Assembly (NCBI GenBank): GCA_050250915.1
Contig: JBFWNT010000008.1
Span: forward strand, 1-64,000
DNA from: Miltoncostaea sp050250915
GTDB taxonomy: Bacteria; Actinomycetota; Thermoleophilia; Miltoncostaeales; Miltoncostaeaceae
Length of the DNA stretch: 64,000 nt
Direction of reading: 5' to 3'
Position numbers and translations under genes: made by a program. How positions within the stretch are numbered: position 1 is the first letter of the stretch; every line of letters begins with the position of its first letter. Shown piece after piece: positions 8,122 to 15,407 of this stretch. The notes under the pieces were generated by a model, which did no database searches, had not been told where the DNA came from, and worked only from the letters and a program-made list of their open reading frames with translations.

Positions 8122-8352
8122 ATGGCCCGGCAGATCGAGATCCCCGACGCGGACGACCCGGCCGAGGCGCTGGCCGCGGTGATCGCGCTGCGCCGCCTCG
8201 CCGACGGCCTCGAGCGCGCGGCGGTGCGCCGCGCGATCGACGCCGGCTGGAGCTGGGCCCAGGTGGCGGATGCGCTGGGCGTGACCCGGCAGGCCGCGCA
8301 CAAGCGGCACGCGCACCGCCGGGACGATGACCGACGGAGGGACCGGACGTGA
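8122..8352 (+). CDS. Small HTH DNA-binding protein
   Basis: 76 residues. The C-terminal half has a clear helix-turn-helix (GWSWAQVADALGVTRQAAHKRHA) typical of small proteins paired with Clp-N genes in actinomycetes; an acidic N-terminus precedes it. The ATG directly follows two identical-arm palindromes, so this protein is the obvious candidate to bind them. It is translationally coupled to the next gene: the start GTG of that gene overlaps the stop TGA (GTGA at 8349-8352). Role inferred: autoregulator of a stress-linked Clp-N operon. Confidence 0.82.
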   Translation: MARQIEIPDADDPAEALAAVIALRRLADGLERAAVRRAIDAGWSWAQVADALGVTRQAAHKRHAHRRDDDRRRDRT

Positions 8353-8855
8353 AGCTGCCCAACCCCGTGCGGGAGATCCGCACCATCAACGAGCTCCTGG
8401 CCGGCGCCGACGCGGCCGCCCGGCGGATGGGCGACGTCGCGCCCGGCTCCGAGCACCTGCTGCTGGCCGCCCTGGAGATGGACGACGGCACCGCCCGGCG
8501 CGCGTTCGCCCGCGCGGGCGCCGACCCCGACGGGTTCGAGGCCGCGGTCGCCGCGCAGCACGAGGCCGCGCTGCGCGCGATCGGCGTCGAGCCGCCCGCG
8601 CTCGACCCCGCCGACGTCGACGCGGGGCCCCCCAAGGGCGTCTTCACGTCGACCCCGGCCGCGCAGCGCGCCTTCCAGGAGGCCGTGAAGCTGTCGAAGC
8701 AGGTCAAGCCCTCGCGGCTCCTTGGCGCGCACGTGGTGGTGGCGGTGGCGGAGGAGGAGCAGGGCACCGCCGCCCGCACCCTCCGGGGCATGGGCGTGGA
8801 CGCCGCCGCGCTGGCCGGCGCGGCGCGGGCCGAGGCCGCGGCCTCCCGAGGCTAG
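8349..8855 (+). CDS. Clp amino-terminal (Clp-N) domain protein
   Basis: 168 residues with two copies of the Clp-N repeat. The first is INELLAGADAAARRMGDVAPGSEHLLLAALEMDDG and the second FTSTPAAQRAFQEAVKLSKQ...LLGAHVVVAVAEEEQGTAARTLRGMG. There is no ATPase domain, so it is a free-standing N-domain like those thought to act as adaptors or decoys for ClpC/ClpA. The HTH gene overlaps its start by 4 bp and twin operators precede that gene. Its stop shares CTAG with the convergent gene. Confidence 0.85.
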   Translation: MKLPNPVREIRTINELLAGADAAARRMGDVAPGSEHLLLAALEMDDGTARRAFARAGADPDGFEAAVAAQHEAALRAIGVEPPALDPADVDAGPPKGVFTSTPAAQRAFQEAVKLSKQVKPSRLLGAHVVVAVAEEEQGTAARTLRGMGVDAAALAGAARAEAAASRG

Positions 8856-9442
8856 GCCCGGCGGAGCCGCGCGCGCAGCGCCAGCACGGCCAGGCGCCAC
8901 GACGCGCGCCAGCGCCATCCCGGGCGGGCGGCGGCCTCGGCGATCGCGCGGGCCTCGAGCGCGTCCTGGAGCTCCGCCACCTCCGCGACCACCTCGTCCC
9001 CCGCCCTCGTGGCCATCACCGCCTCGGGGTGGTGGGGGTCGCCGAGGACCTCGAGGAGCGCCCGGGTGCGCATCGGCCGGGGACCGGCGACCTGCGCCCG
9101 CTGGAGGCGGCCGCAGGCGTCCTGGTAGGCGACGGCCGCCTCGCGGACGGGCTCGCCGGCCGCCATCGCGCGCCCGTAGCGGTCCGCGGCGCGCTGCACG
9201 TCCAGGGCGGCCTCCCCCAGCCGGCGCAGGTGGTCGCGGCGCCGCTCCAGGGCGGCGAGCCGCAGGGCCCGCTCGGCGCTGGTCCCCGCCAGCAGCACGA
9301 GACCCGCGGCCACGGCCACGGCGGCGGCGAACAGGAGCGCGAGGAGCAGGCCCACGTGGCGATCCAACCATCCACCGGACCGCCGCGGCAATTCCGTGTC
9401 ACGGCCCGGGTCAGAGCCCGAGCGCGACCCCCTCGGCGGCAT
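8852..9442 (-). CDS. Single-pass membrane protein with helical cytoplasmic region
   Basis: Up to 196 residues. One strong transmembrane helix (VGLLLALLFAAAVAVAAGLVLLAG) is followed by Arg/Ala-rich helices (ALRLAALERRRDHLRRLGEAALDVQ and EVAELQDALEARAIAEAA) that could form a coiled coil. The longest frame overlaps the upstream NTF2-like gene by 32 bp. A TTG or GTG just before the membrane segment (LDRHVGLLL) may be the real start and would remove a low-complexity Ser/Arg leader. Family not recognised. Convergent with the Clp-N gene. Confidence 0.55.
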   Translation of the reverse strand: MPPRGSRSGSDPGRDTELPRRSGGWLDRHVGLLLALLFAAAVAVAAGLVLLAGTSAERALRLAALERRRDHLRRLGEAALDVQRAADRYGRAMAAGEPVREAAVAYQDACGRLQRAQVAGPRPMRTRALLEVLGDPHHPEAVMATRAGDEVVAEVAELQDALEARAIAEAAARPGWRWRASWRLAVLALRARLRRA

Positions 9443-9818
9443 ACCGGCTGCGGGCGGTGCGCTCGTCCGGCAGCGCGAGGGCGCGGTACACCAGGTCGTC
9501 GCGGATGGTGTACAGCCACGTCCGCGACACCACCTTGTGACCGCCGGAGGCGGGGACGCGGACGTACCCCGTCGCCAGCGCGGCCGCGTCGTCGATGCCG
9601 GCGATGCGCAGCTCGCCGGGAGCCGGCGGGCGGTAGTTCACGTCGTCCATCGCCCGGCGGAGCTGCTCGACCGTCCCGGGGCCGTCGTAGGGCCCCCCGA
9701 CGCTGGTGACGAGCCGGGCGTCCGGGTGGAAGAGCGCGCGCAGGTCGTCCCAGCGCCGGCTGGTGTAGCACTCGGCGATCCGGTCGACGAGCTCCGCGGC
9801 ACTGCGGGCGACGGCCAT
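9411..9818 (-). CDS. SnoaL/NTF2-like domain protein
   Basis: 135 residues from Met at 9818 (MAVARSAAELVDRIAECYTSRRW). The pattern AECYTSRRWDDLRALFHPDARLVTSVGG is the usual start of a SnoaL-like alpha+beta barrel. Later strands (ELRIAGIDDAAALATGYVRV and VVSRTWLYTIRDDLVYRALAL) complete the cone. These small proteins are ligand pockets or isomerase/hydrolase scaffolds; the substrate cannot be read from sequence. The longer frame up to 9875 adds a Pro/Cys-rich leader and is rejected. Confidence 0.78.
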   Translation of the reverse strand: MAVARSAAELVDRIAECYTSRRWDDLRALFHPDARLVTSVGGPYDGPGTVEQLRRAMDDVNYRPPAPGELRIAGIDDAAALATGYVRVPASGGHKVVSRTWLYTIRDDLVYRALALPDERTARSRYAAEGVALGL

Positions 9819-9884
9819 TGGGGGATCACACCCCGCGGGCAGCCCCCGGCACAACCCCGGCGGGCGGTCGATCACCGTAAATAT

Positions 9885-9904
9885 TCAAATCTTCGAATGT
9901 TTGA
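9885..9904. promoter_or_regulatory. AT-rich inverted repeat in divergent intergenic region
   Basis: TCAAA, a 10-nt spacer, TTTGA: a perfect 5-bp inverted repeat inside the only AT-rich stretch of the 9819-10135 gap, 67 bp upstream of the NTF2-like start. It resembles an ArsR-type operator, but the ArsR gene starts 230 bp further on, so the assignment is tentative. The remainder of the gap shows no convincing ORF. Confidence 0.3.
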
Positions 9905-10135
9905 CGAGATACACGTCATCGTGCAGACTTCCGCGCGCGGGTCCGTCGTGCGGCGGCGGATCGCGAGGGCGGGTGGGCTGAGCCGCTTCCCTATCAGCCC
10001 ACCCCAGCCCTCACCCGGGGCGCTCGCGCTCCGGCGCGGCCACCTCGCCCGGCGTCCGAGGGGGTGCTTTGATGGTCTCGCTCATCCGTCGGGACGCGCG
10101 CGCGGCGCCCCCCGACCGTCATCCGGGAGCGCGAC

Positions 10136-10525
10136 ATGACCAACGGCGGGACCGACGGACGGGCGCCCATCGACGTGGCCAGGGCGGACTTCCTCCGCGT
10201 GCTCGGCCACCCCGTCCGGGTCCGGATCGTGGAGCTGCTCCGCGACGGCGAGCGGAGCGTGGGCGAGCTGCAGGCCCACCTGAACCTCGACTCGAGCGGC
10301 ACGTCGCAGCACCTGGGCGTGCTCCGGCGCCAGGGCGTCCTCGAGACCCGCAAGGAGGGCACCAGCGTCTATTACCGGGTGCGCGATCCGCGGACGTTCC
10401 AGCTCATCGACTCCGCCCGGCAGATCGTCTCCTCATCGCTCGAGGCCGCCCAGGCCGTGCTCTCCGAGATGGCGGCCCCGCCGCCGGCCCGGCGCGACCG
10501 GGGCGGCGCGCCCACCCCCGGGTAG
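10136..10525 (+). CDS. ArsR-family transcriptional regulator
   Basis: 129 residues with a canonical winged HTH. FLRVLGHPVRVRIVELLRDGERSVGELQ is followed by the recognition region LNLDSSGTSQHLGVLRRQGVLETRKEG and the wing SVYYRVRDP. There are no Cys pairs in the usual metal-site positions (for example ELCVC), so it probably responds to a non-metal signal or is constitutive. Followed after 28 bp by a small winged-helix-like gene, with a strong hairpin between them. Confidence 0.88.
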   Translation: MTNGGTDGRAPIDVARADFLRVLGHPVRVRIVELLRDGERSVGELQAHLNLDSSGTSQHLGVLRRQGVLETRKEGTSVYYRVRDPRTFQLIDSARQIVSSSLEAAQAVLSEMAAPPPARRDRGGAPTPG

Positions 10526-10532
10526 TCCCCGC

Positions 10533-10554
10533 CCGCCGCTCCGGGGAGCGGCGG
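10533..10554 (+). promoter_or_regulatory. Hairpin covering the RBS and start of the next gene
   Basis: CCGCCGCTCC, loop GG, GGAGCGGCGG: a perfect 10-bp stem. It contains the GGGGAG ribosome-binding sequence of the next gene and reaches the first base of its GTG start at 10554. It may act as a terminator after the ArsR gene or hide the translation start. A run of T is absent, which argues against a simple terminator. Confidence 0.5.
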
Positions 10555-10796
10555 TGACGCGGCTCGACGATCTGCGCGCCGAGATCCTGGGGCGCCTGCG
10601 GGCCCTGGCCGTGGTGCATCCCGAGCGGACCGTCCACCTCACCATCGACGTCGCCCGGCGGGGCGCGGTCCTGCCCGTGCCCGCGGTGCTCGCGACGCTC
10701 GAGGACCTGCGCGCGCGGGGGGAGGTGGTCCAGCTCGGCGGCGGCTGGCGGCTGCCGGACGACGGGGCTCGGCAGCCGCTCAACCCGGCCCGCTGA
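10554..10796 (+). CDS. Small winged-helix-like protein
   Basis: 80 residues from GTG 10554, with GGGGAG 7 nt upstream. LDDLRAEILGRLRALAVVHPERTVHLTIDVARRG... then VPAVLATLEDLRARGEVVQLGGGWRLP reads like helix-helix-wing of a minimal wHTH. No close family comes to mind. It follows the ArsR gene in the same direction and ends 17 bp inside the convergent TetR gene. Confidence 0.5.
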   Translation: MTRLDDLRAEILGRLRALAVVHPERTVHLTIDVARRGAVLPVPAVLATLEDLRARGEVVQLGGGWRLPDDGARQPLNPAR

Positions 10797-11166
10797 GCCT
10801 CCGGTGCGGGTCGGCGAGCCATCCCAGCCGCTCCTGGGCGCTCAGTGCGACGACCTCGACCAGGAAGCGCCCGTCGGGCACCTCGGCCAGCGCGTCGATC
10901 GCCGCGACCGCGGCACGGAATCGGGCGCCGACCTCGTCGGTCCACTCCATCTCCTCGAACGCGGCGGTGATCACCTCGACGGCGTTGCCCCACCGCAGGT
11001 AGACGGTCGGCTTGCCGACGCCGGCGCGTTCGGCGATCGCCGTGATGGAGGCGGAGCAGACGCCTCCCTCGGCGACCACCTCACGTGCGGCGGCGAGGAT
11101 CCTGCCGTCGAGGGCAGGATCACGGGGTCGGCCACGTCTGCGTGGCCGCTCGGGGGTGGGCGGCAT
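10780..11166 (-). CDS. Short TetR-family regulator
   Basis: 128 residues from ATG 11166 (MPPTPERPRRRGRPRDP). The HTH is intact (ITAIAERAGVGKPTVYLRWGNAVEV), but the ligand-binding domain is cut to about 50 residues (WTDEVGARFRAAVAAIDALAEVPDGRFLVEVVALSAQERLGWLADP). Normal TetR proteins have 180-220 residues, so this one is truncated or shortened by mutation. It resembles the TetR at 6180-6782 in its DNA-binding part. Its 3' end overlaps the small winged-helix gene. Confidence 0.68.
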   Translation of the reverse strand: MPPTPERPRRRGRPRDPALDGRILAAAREVVAEGGVCSASITAIAERAGVGKPTVYLRWGNAVEVITAAFEEMEWTDEVGARFRAAVAAIDALAEVPDGRFLVEVVALSAQERLGWLADPHRRLSGPG

Positions 11167-11548
11167 GCGCTCTCCATCTGGTCCGGGATGGCCGCAGGCG
11201 TCGGGAGCCTGGGCACGACGATCCCCCTGAGGATGGCGGAACGTCGCGCACGGCGCCACCCCCGCGGGGCACGGTGACGGCCGGTCGTCGCGAGTACCGC
11301 GTCCGCCGTCGCCGAGGACCCTCGACCTGTGCCCGGCGATACGAGGCCGCGCCCGGACTCGGCGCGGAGCCAGACGCCCACGGCGTCGACGCTCGGCGCC
11401 AGGAACAGCAGGCGGGGGTCGGCGGCGGCGAGGGCGTCGCCCAGGGCGGAGGGGTCGAGGAGGGACCCGCGGGCCCCCGGGGTGGGGGGCGGGACCCCAG
11501 GGAACCCCCGCCCGATGAGTTCCCGATGCGCGCCCGGGCCGGAGGGGT
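11167..11548. other. Gene-free stretch between TetR and acetamidase genes
   Basis: No convincing ORF. On the minus strand a short Ala/Leu-rich frame around 11380-11470 (ALGDALAAADPRLLFLAPSV) looks protein-like but lacks a start, a homologous context or clean ends, so it may be a relic. No promoter could be placed with confidence. Confidence 0.4.
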
Positions 11549-11577
11549 GCGGCCCCGCCCGCGAGGGGCGGGGCCGC
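11549..11577 (-). terminator. Strong GC hairpin after the acetamidase-family gene
   Basis: A perfect 12-bp stem (GCGGCCCCGCCC / GGGCGGGGCCGC) with a 5-nt loop, 7 bp beyond the stop codon of the minus-strand gene. It fits an intrinsic terminator in a high-GC genome, although no T-tract follows. Confidence 0.75.
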
Positions 11578-11583
11578 AGGCCG

Positions 11584-12819
11584 CTACCTGCCCTTCAGGA
11601 AGATGTCCTTCGGGATCTTCCCGACGATGATCTGGGTCCCGTCCACCGCCTCGGCGACGTTGAAGTCCACCGCGAGGCTGGCGAGCGACTGCGCCTTGGC
11701 AGGCGTCAGCCCCTTCTCCTCGATCAGGAAGTCCACCGTGTTCGCCACGGCGAGCTTCATGGCACGGTCGAGGTCGTGGTCGATGCCGAAGACCGTGTAC
11801 GCGTCGTCGTCCTCGGCCCACGGGCCGTCGGTCGCCACGCCCTTGTGGAGGACGAACCGGAACGTTCCGGACAGGGACTGCTCCAGCGCGCCGCCGCTGA
11901 CCTCGCCGCCGCCCTGCAGCTGGTGGCCGTCGCCGGTGAAGAACTGCGCGCCCTTCTGGAACACGGGGAGGTACAGGGAGGTGCCGGCGGTCAGGTCCTT
12001 CGTGTCGAAGTTGCCGCCGTACGGGCCGTTGGGACCCGAGCTCTGCACGCCGGTGGCCGGCGGCGGGTCGGTGGGCGTGCGGCCCACGAAGACGCCGGTC
12101 CGCGGCGCGACCGCCATCACCCCCATGAACGGCGACGCCGGGATCCGGATGTCCTTGGAGAAGAGGACCATCTCCCTGCCCTTGACCCTCGCCGAGCGGT
12201 ACAGGTGCGACGTCTGGTCGGGGAGGATCCCGCCCGGCGTGCCCGCCGGGACGGCCGGGATGTCGACGGGCTGGTCGCCCTCGCGCCAGCCGGGGTACGT
12301 GAGGCTGAACACACCGCGGGTCGCCGCCGTGCTGTTGATGCCGAACGGCACCCGGGCCTTCAGCGACAGGATCTGGATCTCCAGGGTGTCGCCGGGCTCG
12401 GCGCCGTCCACGTAGATCGGGCCGATCAGCGGGTGCGTGCCGTAGCGGATGCGCCCGCCGGAGATGGACTCCCAGAACGACGTCGCGTCGGGGAGGATCT
12501 CCGCCGGCTTCACGCCGAACAGCCCGAAGAAGTCGGTGGGGCTCAGCGCGTTGGTGGCGCCGTCGGGCGACACGGTGTCCAGCGCGACCGTCTCCCCCGA
12601 CCGCACGGTCGCGACGGGCGGGGCGTCGATGGGGAACCCGCCCCAGACCTGGTTGTCCCGGGTCGCCGGCAGGTAGTGGTCGGCCTTCGGGTGCTTCGGT
12701 GGTGTCGTCGGCGCCGCCGCGCCGGCGCCGGCCGTCACGCCGAGCGCCACCGCCGCCGACACGCAGGCGGCCAGCCGCATGCGCGCACGGCGCTTCCGCC
12801 GTGGCCTTGGATGGTCCAC
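11584..12819 (-). CDS. Secreted acetamidase/formamidase-family protein
   Basis: 411 residues. Start: GTG 12819, because AAGGAG lies 9 nt upstream; the frame to 12861 lacks this. A basic n-region (RPRRKRRAR) and hydrophobic core (LAACVSAAVALGVTAGAGAAA) make a signal peptide. The body follows the FmdA_AmdA fold: RSGETVALDTVSPDG, then EPGDTLEIQILSLKARVPFG, NGPYGGNFDTKDLTAGTSLYLPVF and GDGHQLQGGGEVSG. The last matches the conserved G-D-x-H-x-x-Q-G-x-G-E metal-site region. Members hydrolyse short amides; an exported version could act on amides outside the cell. Divergent spacing of about 200 bp separates it from the MFS gene end. Confidence 0.85.
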   Translation of the reverse strand: MDHPRPRRKRRARMRLAACVSAAVALGVTAGAGAAAPTTPPKHPKADHYLPATRDNQVWGGFPIDAPPVATVRSGETVALDTVSPDGATNALSPTDFFGLFGVKPAEILPDATSFWESISGGRIRYGTHPLIGPIYVDGAEPGDTLEIQILSLKARVPFGINSTAATRGVFSLTYPGWREGDQPVDIPAVPAGTPGGILPDQTSHLYRSARVKGREMVLFSKDIRIPASPFMGVMAVAPRTGVFVGRTPTDPPPATGVQSSGPNGPYGGNFDTKDLTAGTSLYLPVFQKGAQFFTGDGHQLQGGGEVSGGALEQSLSGTFRFVLHKGVATDGPWAEDDDAYTVFGIDHDLDRAMKLAVANTVDFLIEEKGLTPAKAQSLASLAVDFNVAEAVDGTQIIVGKIPKDIFLKGR

Positions 12820-13024
12820 GAGATCTCGCTCCTTCGTCCGTGGCTGATGACGCCCGGCCACCCTGAGGGGTTCCTGGGCGTTTCCTGTGAGGCACCCCTC
12901 ACGCTAGGGACGCCCCGGCGGGGGCGGTACGGGCTCCCGGACCAGACCTGACCGGCGAAAGGCTGGCCCGCCGGCCCGAACGCGTTCACCGGGAGGCTCA
13001 TGTTCGTTCGGCGGGCTCCTACCG

Positions 13025-14269
13025 TCAGCCGGCAGCACGCCGCGCGGCCACCACCCCGAAGGCCGCGGCGGCCAGGGCGCCGACTCCGCCCACCAGCACC
13101 GGCGCGCGCGCCCCGGCGGCGTCCGAGAGCCAGCCGAGCAGCGGGCCGCCGATCGGCGTGGTGCCGACCACCAGCACGATCTGCAGCCCCAGGACGCGGC
13201 CGATCATGCGCTGCTCGGTCCGCACCTGGGCGATGGCGGTGGCGGCGGTCAGGAACGCGACGGCGCCGGCGCCGACGACGGCGGCCACCACGACCGCGGC
13301 GCCCACCGACGGAACGGCTGCGAGCGCGAGCATCGACACCCCGAGCCAGGCCGCGCCGAGGGACACCGTGCGGATGGTGACCGTCGTGCGCCGGGCCACC
13401 GCCAGCGCGCCGATCAGCGACCCGAGGCTGAACACCGAATAGGCGAGCGTGTACGCGGCGTCGTCCCCGCCGAGGGCCTTCTCCACCAGCAGCGGCAGCA
13501 CGACCGGGAAGTTGTAGGACAGCGTCCCGACGATCCCGACCATCGCGAAGCTGATCCAGAGCTCGGGCATCGCGCAGACGTAGCGGATCGCCGCGCGGAT
13601 CTGGCCGGGCTCGCGGGGGGCGGCCTCGACGCGGCGCAACTCGGCGGGGCGCATCAGCGCCAGGGCCAGGAGCACGGCCAGGTACGAGATCGCGTCGACC
13701 GTGAACGTCCAGGCGTAGCCGACCGACACCACGAGCACGCCCGCCAGCGCGGGGCCGGCGACGCGCGAGAGGTTGACCATCGCGCTGTAGACCGTGACCG
13801 CGTTCGGCACGTCCGCCAGGGGCACCATCTCGTTGACGAAGGCGCGGCGCACCGGGTTGTCGAACGCGAGCATGCAGCCGCCCGCGGCGGCCGTCGCGTA
13901 GAAGGCCCCGAGCGGGGCCGCGGGCAGCACGGCGAGCGCGGCGAGCGCACACGACTGCCCCATCTCGAGCACCTGGGTCACCACCAGCAGGCGGCGCTTC
14001 TCGGTGCGGTCGACGAGCACCCCGGCCCACGGCGAGAGGACGAGCATGGGGCCGAACTGGCACGCGGCCAGCAGGCCCACGGCCGTGCCGCTGCCGGTGC
14101 GGTGCAGCACCAGCAGCGTCAGCGCGACCATCGTGAGCCAGTTCCCGGTGTTCGAGATCGTCTGGCCGACGAAGAACAGCCGGAAGTTGCGCGACCGCAG
14201 CGACGAGAGCGTCCGCGCGACGAACCCCCCGGCGGCCGGCGCCTCGCGCGCCGCCGGCGCGGTGCTCAC
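13025..14269 (-). CDS. MFS efflux transporter (DHA3/EntS-like)
   Basis: 414 residues with about 12 hydrophobic segments. The first ones read FRLFFVGQTISNTGNWLTMVA and FGPMLVLSPWAGVLVDRTEKRR, the latter being the conserved G-x-L-x-D-R loop. The N-G-x-S start pattern and RRAFVNEMVPLADVPNAV loop are typical of the EntS/macrolide-exporter group. Its GTG start overlaps the stop of the MarR gene (GTGA), so both form one operon, and control by that MarR is likely. Substrate is probably an antibiotic-like molecule. Confidence 0.88.
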   Translation of the reverse strand: MSTAPAAREAPAAGGFVARTLSSLRSRNFRLFFVGQTISNTGNWLTMVALTLLVLHRTGSGTAVGLLAACQFGPMLVLSPWAGVLVDRTEKRRLLVVTQVLEMGQSCALAALAVLPAAPLGAFYATAAAGGCMLAFDNPVRRAFVNEMVPLADVPNAVTVYSAMVNLSRVAGPALAGVLVVSVGYAWTFTVDAISYLAVLLALALMRPAELRRVEAAPREPGQIRAAIRYVCAMPELWISFAMVGIVGTLSYNFPVVLPLLVEKALGGDDAAYTLAYSVFSLGSLIGALAVARRTTVTIRTVSLGAAWLGVSMLALAAVPSVGAAVVVAAVVGAGAVAFLTAATAIAQVRTEQRMIGRVLGLQIVLVVGTTPIGGPLLGWLSDAAGARAPVLVGGVGALAAAAFGVVAARRAAG

Positions 14270-14703
14270 AGTCCCTGGGCCAGCCGCTCGATGAGTGGCG
14301 CGGCCGCCATCAGCCGCGCGCGCTCCTCCTCGGTGAAATCGGATTCCAGGATCCGCGCGAGCTGCTCGGCGCGGGCGTGGCGCCGCACGCGCAGCACCTC
14401 CGCGCCGGCCGCCGATACGGAGAGCACCACGCGCCGCCGGTCGCCGGGGTCCGGCCGGCGGTCCAGCAGGCCGCGCTCCTGGAGCCGCGCCAGGGTCGCC
14501 CCCATCGCCTGGGGGCTGATCCCCTCCTGCTTGGCGAGCGCGGCGGCCGTCGCCGGCCCCCCGCGGTCGAGGCGCGCGAGCGCCGAGACCTCCGGCAGCG
14601 TGACCTCCCCCTGGATCCGCGTCTGCCGCAGCCGCCGCACCAGGAGCCCGATCGTCATGTGCAGCTCACCCGCCGCCGCGTCGATCCCCGGGTCCCGGCT
14701 CAT
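14266..14703 (-). CDS. MarR-family transcriptional regulator
   Basis: 145 residues with the MarR winged helix. IGLLVRRLRQTRIQGEVTLPEVSALARLDRGGPATAAALAKQEGISPQAMGATLARLQERGLLDRR is followed by the wing DPGDRRRVVLSVSAAG. Translationally coupled to the MFS gene downstream (4-bp overlap). The 50-bp gap upstream contains TTGAT direct repeats and an ATCA-N8-TGAT element near 14707-14722 that could be its own operator. Likely a drug-responsive repressor of the pump. Confidence 0.88.
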   Translation of the reverse strand: MSRDPGIDAAAGELHMTIGLLVRRLRQTRIQGEVTLPEVSALARLDRGGPATAAALAKQEGISPQAMGATLARLQERGLLDRRPDPGDRRRVVLSVSAAGAEVLRVRRHARAEQLARILESDFTEEERARLMAAAPLIERLAQGL

Positions 14704-14746
14704 ATCATCAACCTAGACTGATCAATCCAGGCGGGCAATCGGGCGG

Positions 14747-14770
14747 GGATCGGCTAGGTCTGGCCGATCC
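14747..14770 (-). terminator. Hairpin at the end of the NarL-type two-component operon
   Basis: GGATCGGC (14747-14754) and GCCGATCC (14763-14770) form a perfect 8-bp stem with an 8-nt loop. The stem spans the stop codon of the response regulator. A plausible terminator for the minus-strand operon. Confidence 0.5.
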
Positions 14771-15407
14771 TGACGACGCCGGTCTCGTAGGCGAGCACGA
14801 CCGCCTGGGTCCGGTCGCGCAGGCCGAGCTTGCGGAGCAGGTTGGTCACGTGGCTCTTCACCGTGTGCTCGCTCAGCACCAGCGCCTCGGCGATCTCGGC
14901 GTTCGAGCGCCCACGGCCCAGGTGCCGCAGGATCTCCGCCTCGCGGGCCGTCAGCTCGGACAGCCCCGGGGCCGGCCCGGCGGGCGCGCTGCCGACGTAA
15001 CGCTCGATGAGCCGGCGGGTGACCGAGGGCGAGAACAGCGACCCTCCCCCCGCGACGATGCGGATCGCGGCCACCAGCTGGTCGCCGCCCGCGTCCTTCA
15101 GCAGGAACCCGCTGGCGCCCGCCCGGAGCGCGCCCAGCACGATCTCGTCGCTGTCGAACGTGGTGAGCACCAGCACCCGCGGGCTGGCCTCGTCCACGAC
15201 GACCCTCCTGGTGGCCTCGATGCCGTCGAGCCCCGGCATGCGCACGTCCATCAGCACCACGTCCGGGCACCGCTCGGCGGCGAGGGCGACGGCGTCGGCG
15301 CCCGTGCCCGCCTCGGCCACCACCTCCATGTCCGGCTCGGAGCGGATGATCATGCCGAAGCCATGGCGCACCAGCGCCTGGTCGTCGGCGAGCAGCACCC
15401 GGATCAT
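14754..15407 (-). CDS. NarL/FixJ-type response regulator
   Basis: 217 residues. The receiver domain shows the acidic pair (ADDQ, Asp8-Asp9), phosphoacceptor Asp54 (VVLMDVRMPG) and Lys104 (FLLKD). The C-terminal LuxR HTH reads LTAREAEILRHLGRGRSNAEIAEALVLSEHTVKSHVTNLLRKLG. It is coupled by a 4-bp overlap to the sensor kinase, so kinase and regulator form a cognate pair. Target genes are unknown. Confidence 0.93.
   Translation of the reverse strand: MIRVLLADDQALVRHGFGMIIRSEPDMEVVAEAGTGADAVALAAERCPDVVLMDVRMPGLDGIEATRRVVVDEASPRVLVLTTFDSDEIVLGALRAGASGFLLKDAGGDQLVAAIRIVAGGGSLFSPSVTRRLIERYVGSAPAGPAPGLSELTAREAEILRHLGRGRSNAEIAEALVLSEHTVKSHVTNLLRKLGLRDRTQAVVLAYETGVVRIGQT

Noticed and set aside
11320..11480. 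Protein-like minus-strand segment (ALGDALAAADPRLLFLAPSV)
   Set aside because: No start, no clear ends and no recognised family; at most a relic.
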